DNA of 25,582 nt, taken from positions 1 through 25,582 of the forward strand of contig CAKUWD010000018.1 of assembly GCA_934699065.1 (NCBI GenBank), given 5' to 3'. Below, in pieces: positions 1-5,232 of this stretch (the stretch's first letter is position 1; every line of letters starts with the position of its first letter). The DNA comes from an uncultured Treponema sp. Its GTDB lineage: Bacteria > Spirochaetota > Spirochaetia > Treponematales > Treponemataceae. The position numbers were made by a program, and so were the translations under genes. A model generated the notes under the pieces. That model saw only the letters and a program-made list of their open reading frames with translations. It did not search any database and was not told the origin of the DNA.

Positions 1-8
1 GGACTTAA

Positions 9-70
9 GTCTCGGCTTGAGACCCTTAGCCTTATAGGCTAAGAGCAAACCACCCGTTTGACGGGTGGTT
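9..70 (+). mobile_element. Three tandem stem-loops, candidate IS200/IS605-type right end
   Basis: Three perfect hairpins follow one another, each with a 5-nt loop: GTCTC/GAGAC (9-23), CTTAGCC/GGCTAAG (25-43) and AACCACCCG/CGGGTGGTT (48-70). Stems lengthen from 5 to 7 to 9 bp. IS200/IS605-group elements carry a subterminal hairpin of this kind at the right end, and TnpB-type elements transcribe a structured guide-RNA scaffold across it. The transposase itself would lie left of the window. The last hairpin lacks a T-run, so a simple Rho-independent terminator is less likely, though not excluded. The assignment is by resemblance only. Confidence 0.42.
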
Positions 71-119
71 ATGATTATTAGGGAAGCTTTATATTATAAT
101 TATGAAAAGGCCAGGTATT

Positions 120-185
120 ATGACTGCAAATTTTTGTAGCGGCGTCAACCAAAATTTTAGAACAGTAATTGAGGCAGGTGCATAA
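120..185 (+). CDS. Possible 21-residue leader peptide coupled to the next gene
   Basis: A short ORF starts at ATG 120 (an in-frame ATG at 102 would give 27 residues) and stops at 183-185. Its TAA overlaps the next ATG in a TAATG arrangement, a usual sign of translational coupling. AGG (114-116 region, within GGCCAGG) lies at plausible Shine-Dalgarno distance from ATG 120. A TATAAT at 95-100 could be the -10 of a promoter. The peptide contains MTANFCSGVNQNF and has no recognisable family. It may simply be a chance ORF within the 5' leader, because the next gene has its own SD (GAGGCAGG). Confidence 0.28.
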   Translation: MTANFCSGVNQNFRTVIEAGA

Positions 186-571
186 TGAAAGACTTTACTG
201 CAGATAAAAAGATTTTGATATATTTAACAGCCTTGGGATTTGTTAATACAAGCATTTCTGCCATGGGCTTAAAAGAAGCAGCAAAAAAATCTTCTAAGTA
301 TTCTTTCAATCCTGGAGACGTTGAAAAATCCATTCGAAAGGCAGGTCTGGCCTGGGAAAACATTTCAATAGGAAATGGGGCTGAATGGAATTTTAATGAA
401 GATGTTAAGAAAAATCTTTTGAGTTTTATTGATGAAGAAATTGTTCAGATTGCAACCAGTATTGAAACAATGCAGAAAATCAATTGCAAAAACCAAAAAG
501 AAATTTTAAGATTTCTATCGGATAATGAACAGAATCTGGATACTTTAAGGCGTACAATTAACAGTATATAA
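185..571 (+). CDS. Hypothetical protein, 128 aa, unknown function
   Basis: I do not recognise this family. The start at ATG 185 is supported by GAGGCAGG just upstream (about 172-179) and by the TAATG overlap with the preceding mini-ORF. The product is soluble-looking, mainly helical, with a mildly hydrophobic stretch near residues 10-27 (ILIYLTALGFV) that is too short and broken to be called a membrane span. There are no catalytic motifs. It is followed after 15 bases by a tiny ORF with a very strong SD, so the two may form an operon. It lies in the AT-rich accessory stretch next to IS remnants and a toxin-antitoxin pair, which suggests horizontal acquisition. A two-component (toxin/antitoxin-like) role is possible but unsupported by homology. 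Confidence 0.6.
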   Translation: MKDFTADKKILIYLTALGFVNTSISAMGLKEAAKKSSKYSFNPGDVEKSIRKAGLAWENISIGNGAEWNFNEDVKKNLLSFIDEEIVQIATSIETMQKINCKNQKEILRFLSDNEQNLDTLRRTINSI

Positions 572-586
572 GAGGAGGTAATGACT

Positions 587-697
587 ATGTTTGAAAATAT
601 TTACATTTCAATTATGAACGATAACATTGGTTCTATTGCTGATTGGTTTGATAACAATATTGTAGAATATTTGCGAAATAAAGGCTTTAATGTTTAG
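587..697 (+). CDS. Small protein, 36 aa, strong RBS
   Basis: GGAGG at 574-578 stands 8 nt before ATG 587, an excellent Shine-Dalgarno arrangement. The ATG at 581 is too close to that site. The 36-residue product begins MFENIYISIMNDNIG and ends LRNKGFNV. It is acidic to neutral and amphipathic, with no membrane span. It follows the 128-residue gene by 15 nt, so co-transcription is likely. The quality of the SD is the main argument that it is translated. No family is recognised. Confidence 0.45.
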   Translation: MFENIYISIMNDNIGSIADWFDNNIVEYLRNKGFNV

Positions 698-744
698 TGA
701 CGCTGAAATCTATCTATAACTGCGTTTCGAATAGTAAATAATTA

Positions 745-1092
745 TTATTCACGATCTATTTCAAAGGGTTCGAGTTTTTCAAACCCTAATTTTTTTGCAG
801 TTTTGATTTGCTTCTCTTTTGACCATCCTTTAGACTGCATTTTTTTATATAAAAGTTCTTCAAAAGATAGACCCCATCGAGATTTTAATTTACCATGAAA
901 TAAGAAGATATTAAAACGACTTAAACAATTCTTATTTTCTCCTGAATAATGATAGGTTGTTTGATTAGATTTATTAACCCAATAAAAATGTAAATTCCAA
1001 TTATTAATAGAAGGAGGTATTAAATGAATCTGTACATTTTTTGGATCTTTGATTTTTGCTTTGATTGCTTCAAATAAACAATTGCTATACAT
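745..1092 (-). CDS. Hypothetical protein, 115 aa (Cys/His-containing orphan)
   Basis: Start at 1092 is supported by GGAGG 7 nt upstream on the minus strand. The protein begins MYSNCLFEAIKAKIKDP, has an aromatic segment LHFYWVN around residue 34, and ends in a basic helical tail (WSKEKQIKTAKKLGF). An N-terminal Asn-Cys followed by a His in a beta-rich stretch is faintly reminiscent of papain-fold or phage-borne transglutaminase-like proteins. A third catalytic residue cannot be identified, so no function is claimed. The gene has its own promoter module (-10 at 1116-1121), the same kind as the next two minus-strand genes. It is probably part of an acquired island. Confidence 0.62.
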   Translation of the reverse strand: MYSNCLFEAIKAKIKDPKNVQIHLIPPSINNWNLHFYWVNKSNQTTYHYSGENKNCLSRFNIFLFHGKLKSRWGLSFEELLYKKMQSKGWSKEKQIKTAKKLGFEKLEPFEIDRE

Positions 1093-1115
1093 CTTCGTTC
1101 CTCCTTTACATTAAT

Positions 1116-1121
1116 AATATA
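1116..1121 (-). promoter_or_regulatory. -10 element (TATATT) for the 745-1092 gene
   Basis: On the minus strand TATATTATTAAT lies 23-24 nt before the start codon. The same word at the same distance precedes the gene at 1715-2269. No convincing -35 was found. Confidence 0.4.
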
Positions 1122-1166
1122 AGTAGAACCAGAATCTAAGGTTTCTAAAAAGCTATTTTCCTTATT

Positions 1167-1190
1167 CGGAATTATCCCTTTACGCACTTT
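1167..1190 (-). repeat. 24-bp direct repeat, copy 1
   Basis: The plus-strand word CGGAATTATCCCTTTA followed by CGCACTTT recurs at 1667-1690 with only two base changes (TGTACTTT). The two copies are exactly 500 bp apart and in the same orientation. This copy overlaps the stop codon of the gene at 1189-1608. Confidence 0.75.
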
Positions 1191-1608
1191 ATTGAATATT
1201 AAATCTTTGCTTAAAATTTATTTCCAGTTGTTCCAATCGATCTGACCAAATTTTCAATTGGCGAACAACTTCTTTTACACCATTATCCTTTGATATATCT
1301 AGTTTTTCATCTGGTTGATGATGTCCATTTACATTAGAATCTATCATTTCAAAATATTTTTTGTTTTCTTTTGAAATATCATTTATTTCTTTAAGAACGG
1401 CTTTTATATCATCTTCTGCTACATTTTCACTCTGAATTAAAGCATCAATATGACTTCGGGCAATGTTGATGAGTTTATTAATTTTTGAAGTATCAACTTT
1501 TGTTGCTTCAAAAAGTTTTGTTTTCCCTATTGTCATATTGGAAACAATAGCTTCCTGTACTGCTTCTGCAGCTAAAATAAATTTTATAACATCCTGATTC
1601 TTTGTCAT
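1189..1608 (-). CDS. Hypothetical protein, 139 aa, helical
   Basis: No family recognised. The start at 1608 has GGAG about 9 nt upstream on the minus strand and a TATATTAT -10 (1631-1636). The product is almost entirely predicted helix, acidic, and begins MTKNQDVIKFILAAEAVQEA. A low-complexity polar loop (NVNGHHQPDE, around residue 95) divides two helical halves. There is no signal peptide or membrane span. It stands alone as a transcription unit between two other orphan minus-strand genes. Its stop codon sits inside copy 1 of a 24-bp repeat. AT-rich composition suggests acquisition by transfer. Confidence 0.62.
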   Translation of the reverse strand: MTKNQDVIKFILAAEAVQEAIVSNMTIGKTKLFEATKVDTSKINKLINIARSHIDALIQSENVAEDDIKAVLKEINDISKENKKYFEMIDSNVNGHHQPDEKLDISKDNGVKEVVRQLKIWSDRLEQLEINFKQRFNIQ

Positions 1609-1630
1609 ATTTTACTACTCCGTCATATAT

Positions 1631-1636
1631 AATATA
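1631..1636 (-). promoter_or_regulatory. -10 element (TATATT) for the 1189-1608 gene
   Basis: The minus-strand sequence AAAAAATGGCTATATTATA is nearly the same as the one before the 1715-2269 gene (AAAAAATGAGCTATATTATT). The hexamer is 22-23 nt before the start codon. Confidence 0.42.
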
Positions 1637-1666
1637 GCCATTTTTTGTTGATTGTATATCTTTAGA

Positions 1667-1690
1667 CGGAATTATCCCTTTATGTACTTT
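1667..1690 (-). repeat. 24-bp direct repeat, copy 2
   Basis: Matches the copy at 1167-1190 at 22 of 24 positions. It lies 25 bp beyond the stop codon of the minus-strand gene at 1715-2269 and upstream of the next gene's promoter. GGAATTATCC at its centre is nearly palindromic. Confidence 0.75.
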
Positions 1691-1714
1691 CGGCTGTGAG
1701 TTTTCTAAAGTGTA

Positions 1715-2269
1715 TTATTTTGTAGCTTCGTCAGCTTCTTCTTTTGCAATCTTTTGAGCCTCGAACACATCATATAGTTTATAATCCATCAGTTTGAGGT
1801 TATTATCATTGTATTTTTTTATTGCAATATTTAATTTCATCTTTTCAGCATCGGTCTGAGAAAAGTTCACTCTAGAGAAATCCCATTTTTCGTATTCTTT
1901 TTCCAATGATTTTAAGCGCTGAATACAACTATTGTAATCTCCCATTGTACTTATGTGCATTCTATTTATCTTTTTTGCTTCTTTTTCCTGCAAAGCCCTA
2001 TTTTCCTTTTTTAATAAGGATTCCATAATTTTCAGGTGTGAAGAAATTGATACTAAAACCTTTGAAATATTGTTTTCTAAATCTGCAATTTTATTTTCTA
2101 TTTCTTCCTTTTCCTCATCTGATATCTTTTCGTTTAACACAGATTCTTCAAATATCTGTTGTTCTAATTGATTGAACGCTCTGTAATAATCGAAATACAA
2201 ATTAGATAATTTGTACATTAAGTCGTGATAAATTTTAAAGGATTCGAGTACTTTATTTTCTTTTCCCAT
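1715..2269 (-). CDS. Hypothetical coiled-coil protein, 184 aa
   Basis: No family recognised. The start at 2269 is preceded on the minus strand by AAGGGG at 7 nt spacing. Residues about 35-110 are rich in Glu, Lys, Leu and Ile with heptad-like periodicity (EKISDEEKEEIENKIADLE), predicting a coiled coil. The rest is also helical and charged. There is no signal peptide or transmembrane span. The gene has a promoter module like those of the two genes beyond it, and the 24-bp repeat lies just past its stop. It may be an accessory phage- or island-borne protein. Confidence 0.62.
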   Translation of the reverse strand: MGKENKVLESFKIYHDLMYKLSNLYFDYYRAFNQLEQQIFEESVLNEKISDEEKEEIENKIADLENNISKVLVSISSHLKIMESLLKKENRALQEKEAKKINRMHISTMGDYNSCIQRLKSLEKEYEKWDFSRVNFSQTDAEKMKLNIAIKKYNDNNLKLMDYKLYDVFEAQKIAKEEADEATK

Positions 2270-2292
2270 AGATCAGCCCCTTCTGTATTAAT

Positions 2293-2298
2293 AATATA
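2293..2298 (-). promoter_or_regulatory. -10 element (TATATT) for the 1715-2269 gene
   Basis: The minus strand reads AATGAGCTATATTATTAAT. The hexamer is placed 24 nt before the start codon, the same spacing as before the 745-1092 gene. TTATCA about 12 nt further upstream is too close to be a standard -35. Confidence 0.42.
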
Positions 2299-2363
2299 GC
2301 TCATTTTTTTGATAAGAATTTCAAAAGCATTTTTTTTGCGCTATTTATTCATATAAAACGAAA

Positions 2364-2420
2364 GTAGCAGTTGTTACCAGCAACCACTACCTTCTGGCAC
2401 AACCAATAGAAGGACTATTG
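2364..2420 (+). mobile_element. Two hairpins before the tnpB fragment (candidate IS left end)
   Basis: GTAG-CA-GTTG (2364-2373) pairs with CAAC-CA-CTAC (2381-2390), with an internal loop. CAATAG (2404-2409) pairs perfectly with CTATTG (2415-2420). The loop of the second hairpin is AAGGA, which is also the Shine-Dalgarno for the following tnpB start. IS200/IS605 left ends carry imperfect hairpins, so this is a plausible remnant of one. The exact element boundary cannot be set from sequence alone. Confidence 0.35.
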
Positions 2421-2423
2421 ATT

Positions 2424-2648
2424 ATGATGAATAAAATAGTTGCAAACTCGGAATCCCAGCATAGGGCTTTAAAACTTCGAATCTATCCAAATCCCGAACA
2501 GACTTTACTTATCAATAAAACTTTCGGTTGCTGCCGTCAAATATATAATACCCGACTATATGAACGAAATCAATTTTATAATGATGTAATTAAAGTGGAA
2601 TCTGATAAGTATAACGATCGTCAATTTTTGGAGGATCGTCAACAATAA
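2424..2648 (+). pseudogene. tnpB: tnpB (IS605 OrfB) 5' fragment, truncated
   Basis: The reading frame (ATG 2424 or 2427; AGAAGGA about 9 nt upstream) encodes the typical N-terminus of IS200/IS605-family TnpB. The motif is ALKLRIYPNPEQ, then LINKTFGCCRQIYN, ending near ERNQFYND. This corresponds to the HTH_OrfB_IS605 N-terminal segment. After about 55 residues the similarity stops, and a non-family tail of about 20 residues ends at 2646-2648. Full-length TnpB is about 370-430 residues and needs a RuvC triad, all of which is missing here. It is therefore a decayed or deleted copy, not an active nuclease. It cannot be the gene belonging to the right-end-like hairpins at 9-70, because that end lies upstream of this start. 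Confidence 0.8.
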
Positions 2649-2655
2649 TCGTGAA

Positions 2656-2713
2656 CCGCGGAAATCTTTCTCCTACATATACAGTGGGTGCTTTGCACCG
2701 ATAGGGACCGCGG
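2656..2713 (+). other. Structured palindromic element bounded by CCGCGG
   Basis: CCGCGG at 2656-2661 and 2708-2713 can pair over 58 nt. Inside lies a perfect GGTGC-TTT-GCACC hairpin (2687-2699) and a weak TCCT/AGGGA stem. A T-rich run (CTTCTTTTTT) follows at about 2716-2725, so it could act as a terminator. It sits at the breakpoint after the tnpB fragment and before the toxin-antitoxin promoter. It could be an IS right-end remnant, a terminator or a small RNA. Confidence 0.35.
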
Positions 2714-2763
2714 ACTTCTTTTTTAAACTTAATGCAAATTTTACTAACTAATGTTATACTGAA

Positions 2764-2769
2764 TATAAT
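2764..2769 (+). promoter_or_regulatory. -10 element (TATAAT) for the toxin-antitoxin operon
   Basis: TATAAT at 2764-2769 is 17 nt from TTACTA (2741-2746) and 21 nt before the antitoxin ATG. An alternative -10 is TATACT at 2755-2760. The SD GGAGG (2779-2783 region) is strong. Confidence 0.35.
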
Positions 2770-2790
2770 TATTGTTATAGGAGGCGCACC

Positions 2791-3033
2791 ATGACAATCG
2801 AAGGTTATTTTGATGGAACTGCTGTACGAACTCTTGAGCCTGTAGATTTGAAACCGAATCAGAGGGTTTTTATCAGCGTTCTGGACAATGATTATTCTGA
2901 CTCTAAAAAACAGCGTATTCAGGAAAAACTGGATTCGATTAATTCTGTATATGGTATGCTTTCTCCTGAAGAATCAAAAGCTGTTGAAGATTCCATTCAT
3001 TCGGGAATCAAGCTCGGAGAAGTTGAAGTATGA
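2791..3033 (+). CDS. DUF104-like antitoxin of a PIN-domain toxin-antitoxin pair
   Basis: An 80-residue protein with a very strong SD (GGAGG, 7 nt before ATG 2791). The N-terminus, MTIEGYFDGTAVRTLEPVDL then KPNQRVFISVLD, is the short beta-barrel pattern of AF2212/DUF104-like antitoxins. The C-terminal half is helical and acidic (LSPEESKAVEDSI), as expected for the toxin-wrapping segment. Its stop overlaps the toxin start as ATGA (3030-3033), the classic coupled antitoxin-toxin order. Such antitoxins bind the PIN nuclease and usually autorepress the operon. The antitoxin is intact while its toxin is frameshifted, so it may persist as an orphan. Confidence 0.75.
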   Translation: MTIEGYFDGTAVRTLEPVDLKPNQRVFISVLDNDYSDSKKQRIQEKLDSINSVYGMLSPEESKAVEDSIHSGIKLGEVEV

Positions 3034-3427
3034 CATATTATTTGGATGCAAATATTGCAGCTATCTTCTTAAGGGAAATAAAGAAATCTTTTCAAAACTT
3101 AGTGATTTGACAAGTAATGACCATACAATCTCAATTCCAAATATTGTTTATTATGAAATAAAAAGGGAGCTTCTTGCAAACGGAGCTTCAACAAAATTAA
3201 ATCGTTTTATAAATTTTGCAAAAGTACTTGGAATTGTTGAATTAAAAACTTCAACACTTGATATTGCAGCGCAGATTTATGCTGATTTGAAAAATGATGG
3301 AAATATTATTGAAGATGATGATATTTTTATCGGAGCAACTGCGCTTGAGAATGACGCTATTCTTGTTACTAATAATGAACGTCATTTAGGAAGAATCAAA
3401 GACTTGAAATACGAAGTTTGGAGTTGA
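3030..3427 (+). pseudogene. VapC-like PIN-domain toxin, broken by a single-base frameshift
   Basis: Translation from ATG 3030, which overlaps the antitoxin stop, gives MTYYLDANIAAIFLR and then leaves the family pattern, stopping at 3108-3110. From 3071 the -1 frame continues as KGNKEIFSKLSDL through to the stop at 3425-3427. It carries the rest of a PIN domain: NIVYYEIKREL (conserved Glu) and IIEDDDIFIGATA (conserved Asp cluster), then a C-terminal TNNERHLGRI. Restoring one base at about 3071-3072 (for example an A, giving FLKGN) yields one 132-residue PIN protein of normal VapC length. PIN toxins are Mg-dependent RNases. As written, the first catalytic Asp (D6) is separated from the others, so the toxin should be inactive. 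A sequencing error in an A or T run is the main alternative. Confidence 0.78.
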
Positions 3428-3483
3428 TTCATTTTCTTTGGAAGAAAAAATTCTTAAATTTACTATATAAAATAGCAAATTGC

Positions 3484-3660
3484 GAAGCAATTTACCATAC
3501 GGGTTTTAGGGCTCGCGTGCGCAGCATAGCTGCTTCGAGACTCGCTAAAAACAGTCCACTGGATTGTTTTTGCCTGCGTCGCAGGCTGCTCCCTACCTAG
3601 GAGAAGGGGTAGCGGAAAACGCCGTAGGCGGTTGGAGCGAGGGGAAGACTTTCCCCTCCT
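3484..3660. repeat. Mosaic of short palindromes between toxin and MBL gene
   Basis: This 268-bp gap holds no convincing gene but is packed with palindromes. They include AAATTGC-GAA-GCAATTT (about 3478-3494), AAAAACAGTCC/GGATTGTTTTT (about 3547-3572), CCTGCG/CGCAGG (about 3573-3586) and GGGGAA-GACT-TTCCCC (3641-3656). The segment with GGGTAGCGGAAAA (about 3607-3619) and the GGGGAAGACTTTCCCC hairpin recur in related form at 15878-15976, so this is a dispersed intergenic repeat family. ORFs crossing it are repeat-derived and were not called. Confidence 0.6.
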
Positions 3661-3695
3661 TATGCCGTTGCATTCGACTACCTCCATCTTTTTCC

Positions 3696-5117
3696 TTAAA
3701 ACTTCTTCACCGCTCCATGTCCCGGACAGATTATATAATCACTATATTTGCTGACCAGGTAGTCGCGGGCCTCACGGGCGAGTTTTGGGTCTGAATCTAC
3801 GCCTGTCATAAGGAAAGGTGCCAGGGCATTGAACTCTTTCTGTTCGTTGGAAAAGCCTTTGATGTTTACGTAGATGTCGCCGCTGAAGACTAGTTTGAGC
3901 TCGTCGCAGACTATTACTGTGTCGCCGCGGACGTGGCCGCCTTTGCCTTCGTAAAAGTCGAAGCGTTTACCGCCGAAGAAGTGGCTGCCGATTGGGGCCA
4001 GGATTTCATCACCCTCTCTTCTTCCTATAACGATACACTTTTCCAAAGCTGGCGGTACGTAGCCGGAAATAATTCTGCTGAGCCGGCAGTATGGTTCGTG
4101 TAGGGGATTCTGCTCGCGGAAATCTTCCTTGCCTTCCACGTCCAGTACAAAATTGTCGTAGCAGTTGCCGCTCATATAAATTGCGTCAAACTCTGACAAA
4201 ATGCCCACATGGTCAAGGTCGCCGTGAGTAATAAAAGCTGATTTTTTAATTGTCGAGTAGCCGTGGAACAACTCCTTGAACAATGCCACCATCTCGCTGC
4301 GATAACAGGCAAAGCCACAGTCCACAAACAAAAGTTCATCATCAGTTTGCAGAACGTAGGTGTTGCTGCCACAAGGCGGCTCAATTGTAAAGAGGGTCAT
4401 TTTGTCATTAAGTGTGATAAAAGAAACATCCGGCTTAAAGTTTTCGCCCTTACGTTCCCGTACAAAGCTTGCAAAACGTCTTATGTAATCAAAGGTTTTG
4501 AGCGGAGACTTTTTCTGCTCATCAAGCAGCTGCATCATTCTGTTTGCGTGGACTAAGACCTGGTTTGTAGTTTCCTGATCCAGCCCGAGAATTTTTCGCA
4601 TTTCGTTGGCAAAGGTAACGTAGAAAACTGTTCCATCGAGCAGGCGGTCGGTTACTTCATAGTCTAAAATCTTAATTTCGCAAACGCGGGAAATCTCATT
4701 AATCAGGCTACTGATTTCAGAAGTGTTTTCTATAAAGAGGCCCATCTTAAAATACTGGAAGCCCGTTCCGTTTTCCTGGGAACTTATGTAAGAAATATTT
4801 ACGCTGTGTTTGTGTAAAATCTCCAGCACCGGCATTACGGCGCCGCTAACATCGGGCAGAGTCAAGACAATCATCAGAATCTGACTTTCTGGGCCGCCAT
4901 CATCGCCATTTGTTAGATAACCGCATTCTGTAAGTTCAGTCTGGATTTTGCTGTGTGCTTCTTCCGAGGCAGAAACTTCAATAAAAAGCGTATGAAGGTC
5001 TACTGCCTTGTTGTAATTTACACGGACAATATTACCTCCGTGGACGGCAATGATTTTTCCGGCCAGAAGAAAGGCTCCGGCCTTATCCGGCATTTTTGTT
5101 ACATAAGTTTTTTTCAT
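3696..5117 (-). CDS. ACT-ACT-metallo-beta-lactamase fold protein, 473 aa
   Basis: The start is taken at 5117 (MKKTYVTKMPDKAGAF). A TATAAT lies 7 nt before it and the longer frame reads through that promoter. Residues about 1-75 and 83-160 look like two ACT-type regulatory domains (the second is ILMIVLTLPDVSGAV). A helical linker leads to a metallo-beta-lactamase fold from about 230. Metal-site motifs are HGDLDH (H298, D300, D302, H303), GGHVRGD, FSGDIYV and CPGHG near the C-terminus. The usual HxHxDH is HxDxDH here, a variant also known in ComEC-type proteins. ACT domains usually bind amino acids or similar small ligands, so ligand-gated hydrolase or oxidoreductase activity is a reasonable guess. 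The substrate is unknown. No SD is visible. The gene is divergent from the lipase. Confidence 0.8.
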   Translation of the reverse strand: MKKTYVTKMPDKAGAFLLAGKIIAVHGGNIVRVNYNKAVDLHTLFIEVSASEEAHSKIQTELTECGYLTNGDDGGPESQILMIVLTLPDVSGAVMPVLEILHKHSVNISYISSQENGTGFQYFKMGLFIENTSEISSLINEISRVCEIKILDYEVTDRLLDGTVFYVTFANEMRKILGLDQETTNQVLVHANRMMQLLDEQKKSPLKTFDYIRRFASFVRERKGENFKPDVSFITLNDKMTLFTIEPPCGSNTYVLQTDDELLFVDCGFACYRSEMVALFKELFHGYSTIKKSAFITHGDLDHVGILSEFDAIYMSGNCYDNFVLDVEGKEDFREQNPLHEPYCRLSRIISGYVPPALEKCIVIGRREGDEILAPIGSHFFGGKRFDFYEGKGGHVRGDTVIVCDELKLVFSGDIYVNIKGFSNEQKEFNALAPFLMTGVDSDPKLAREARDYLVSKYSDYIICPGHGAVKKF

Positions 5118-5124
5118 AGTCGAG

Positions 5125-5130
5125 ATTATA
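5125..5130 (-). promoter_or_regulatory. -10 element (TATAAT) 7 nt from the MBL start codon
   Basis: On the minus strand TATAAT-CTCGACT-ATG. With +1 about 7 nt after the -10, transcription would begin at or next to the start codon, giving a leaderless mRNA. No Shine-Dalgarno is present and no clear -35 was seen. Confidence 0.5.
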
Positions 5131-5220
5131 GCATTTTTTTGATTATGCTTTCTATGTTTTATTAAATATTGTAATAAATTATATTGCGCAAAATGTATTT
5201 TCATTTTACGAAAACTTTGC

Positions 5221-5226
5221 TATATT
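5221..5226 (+). promoter_or_regulatory. -10 element (TATATT) 6 nt from the lipase start codon
   Basis: TATATT-CTTAAT-ATG places the expected +1 on the A of ATG 5233. No Shine-Dalgarno is visible. Together with the element at 5125-5130 this makes a divergent promoter pair in a 115-bp gap. Confidence 0.48.
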
Positions 5227-5232
5227 CTTAAT

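Noticed and set aside
1167..2420. Chromosomal integron cassettes with attC sites
   Set aside because: The repeats have no clear GTTRRRY/RYYYAAC core pairs and no integrase gene is seen. The cassette-like layout was kept as a finding, but not the integron call.
3060..3080. Programmed ribosomal frameshift in the PIN gene
   Set aside because: TTCTTAAGG is not a canonical X XXY YYZ slippery heptamer, and no downstream stem-loop or pseudoknot is apparent. A mutation or sequence error is simpler.
2888..3427. Long plus-strand frame covering the PIN toxin, starting inside the antitoxin
   Set aside because: Its first 60 residues are the out-of-frame antitoxin and lack the conserved PIN N-terminus, which is found in another frame from ATG 3030. 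A frameshifted toxin explains both.
3418..3687. Short ORFs on both strands between the toxin and the MBL gene
   Set aside because: They lie wholly in repeat palindromes, lack SDs and have Arg/Ser-rich compositions typical of repeat-derived frames.
5118..5204. 29-residue N-terminal extension of the MBL protein
   Set aside because: It would read through the TATAAT placed 7 nt from the internal ATG, and the extension does not belong to the ACT fold.
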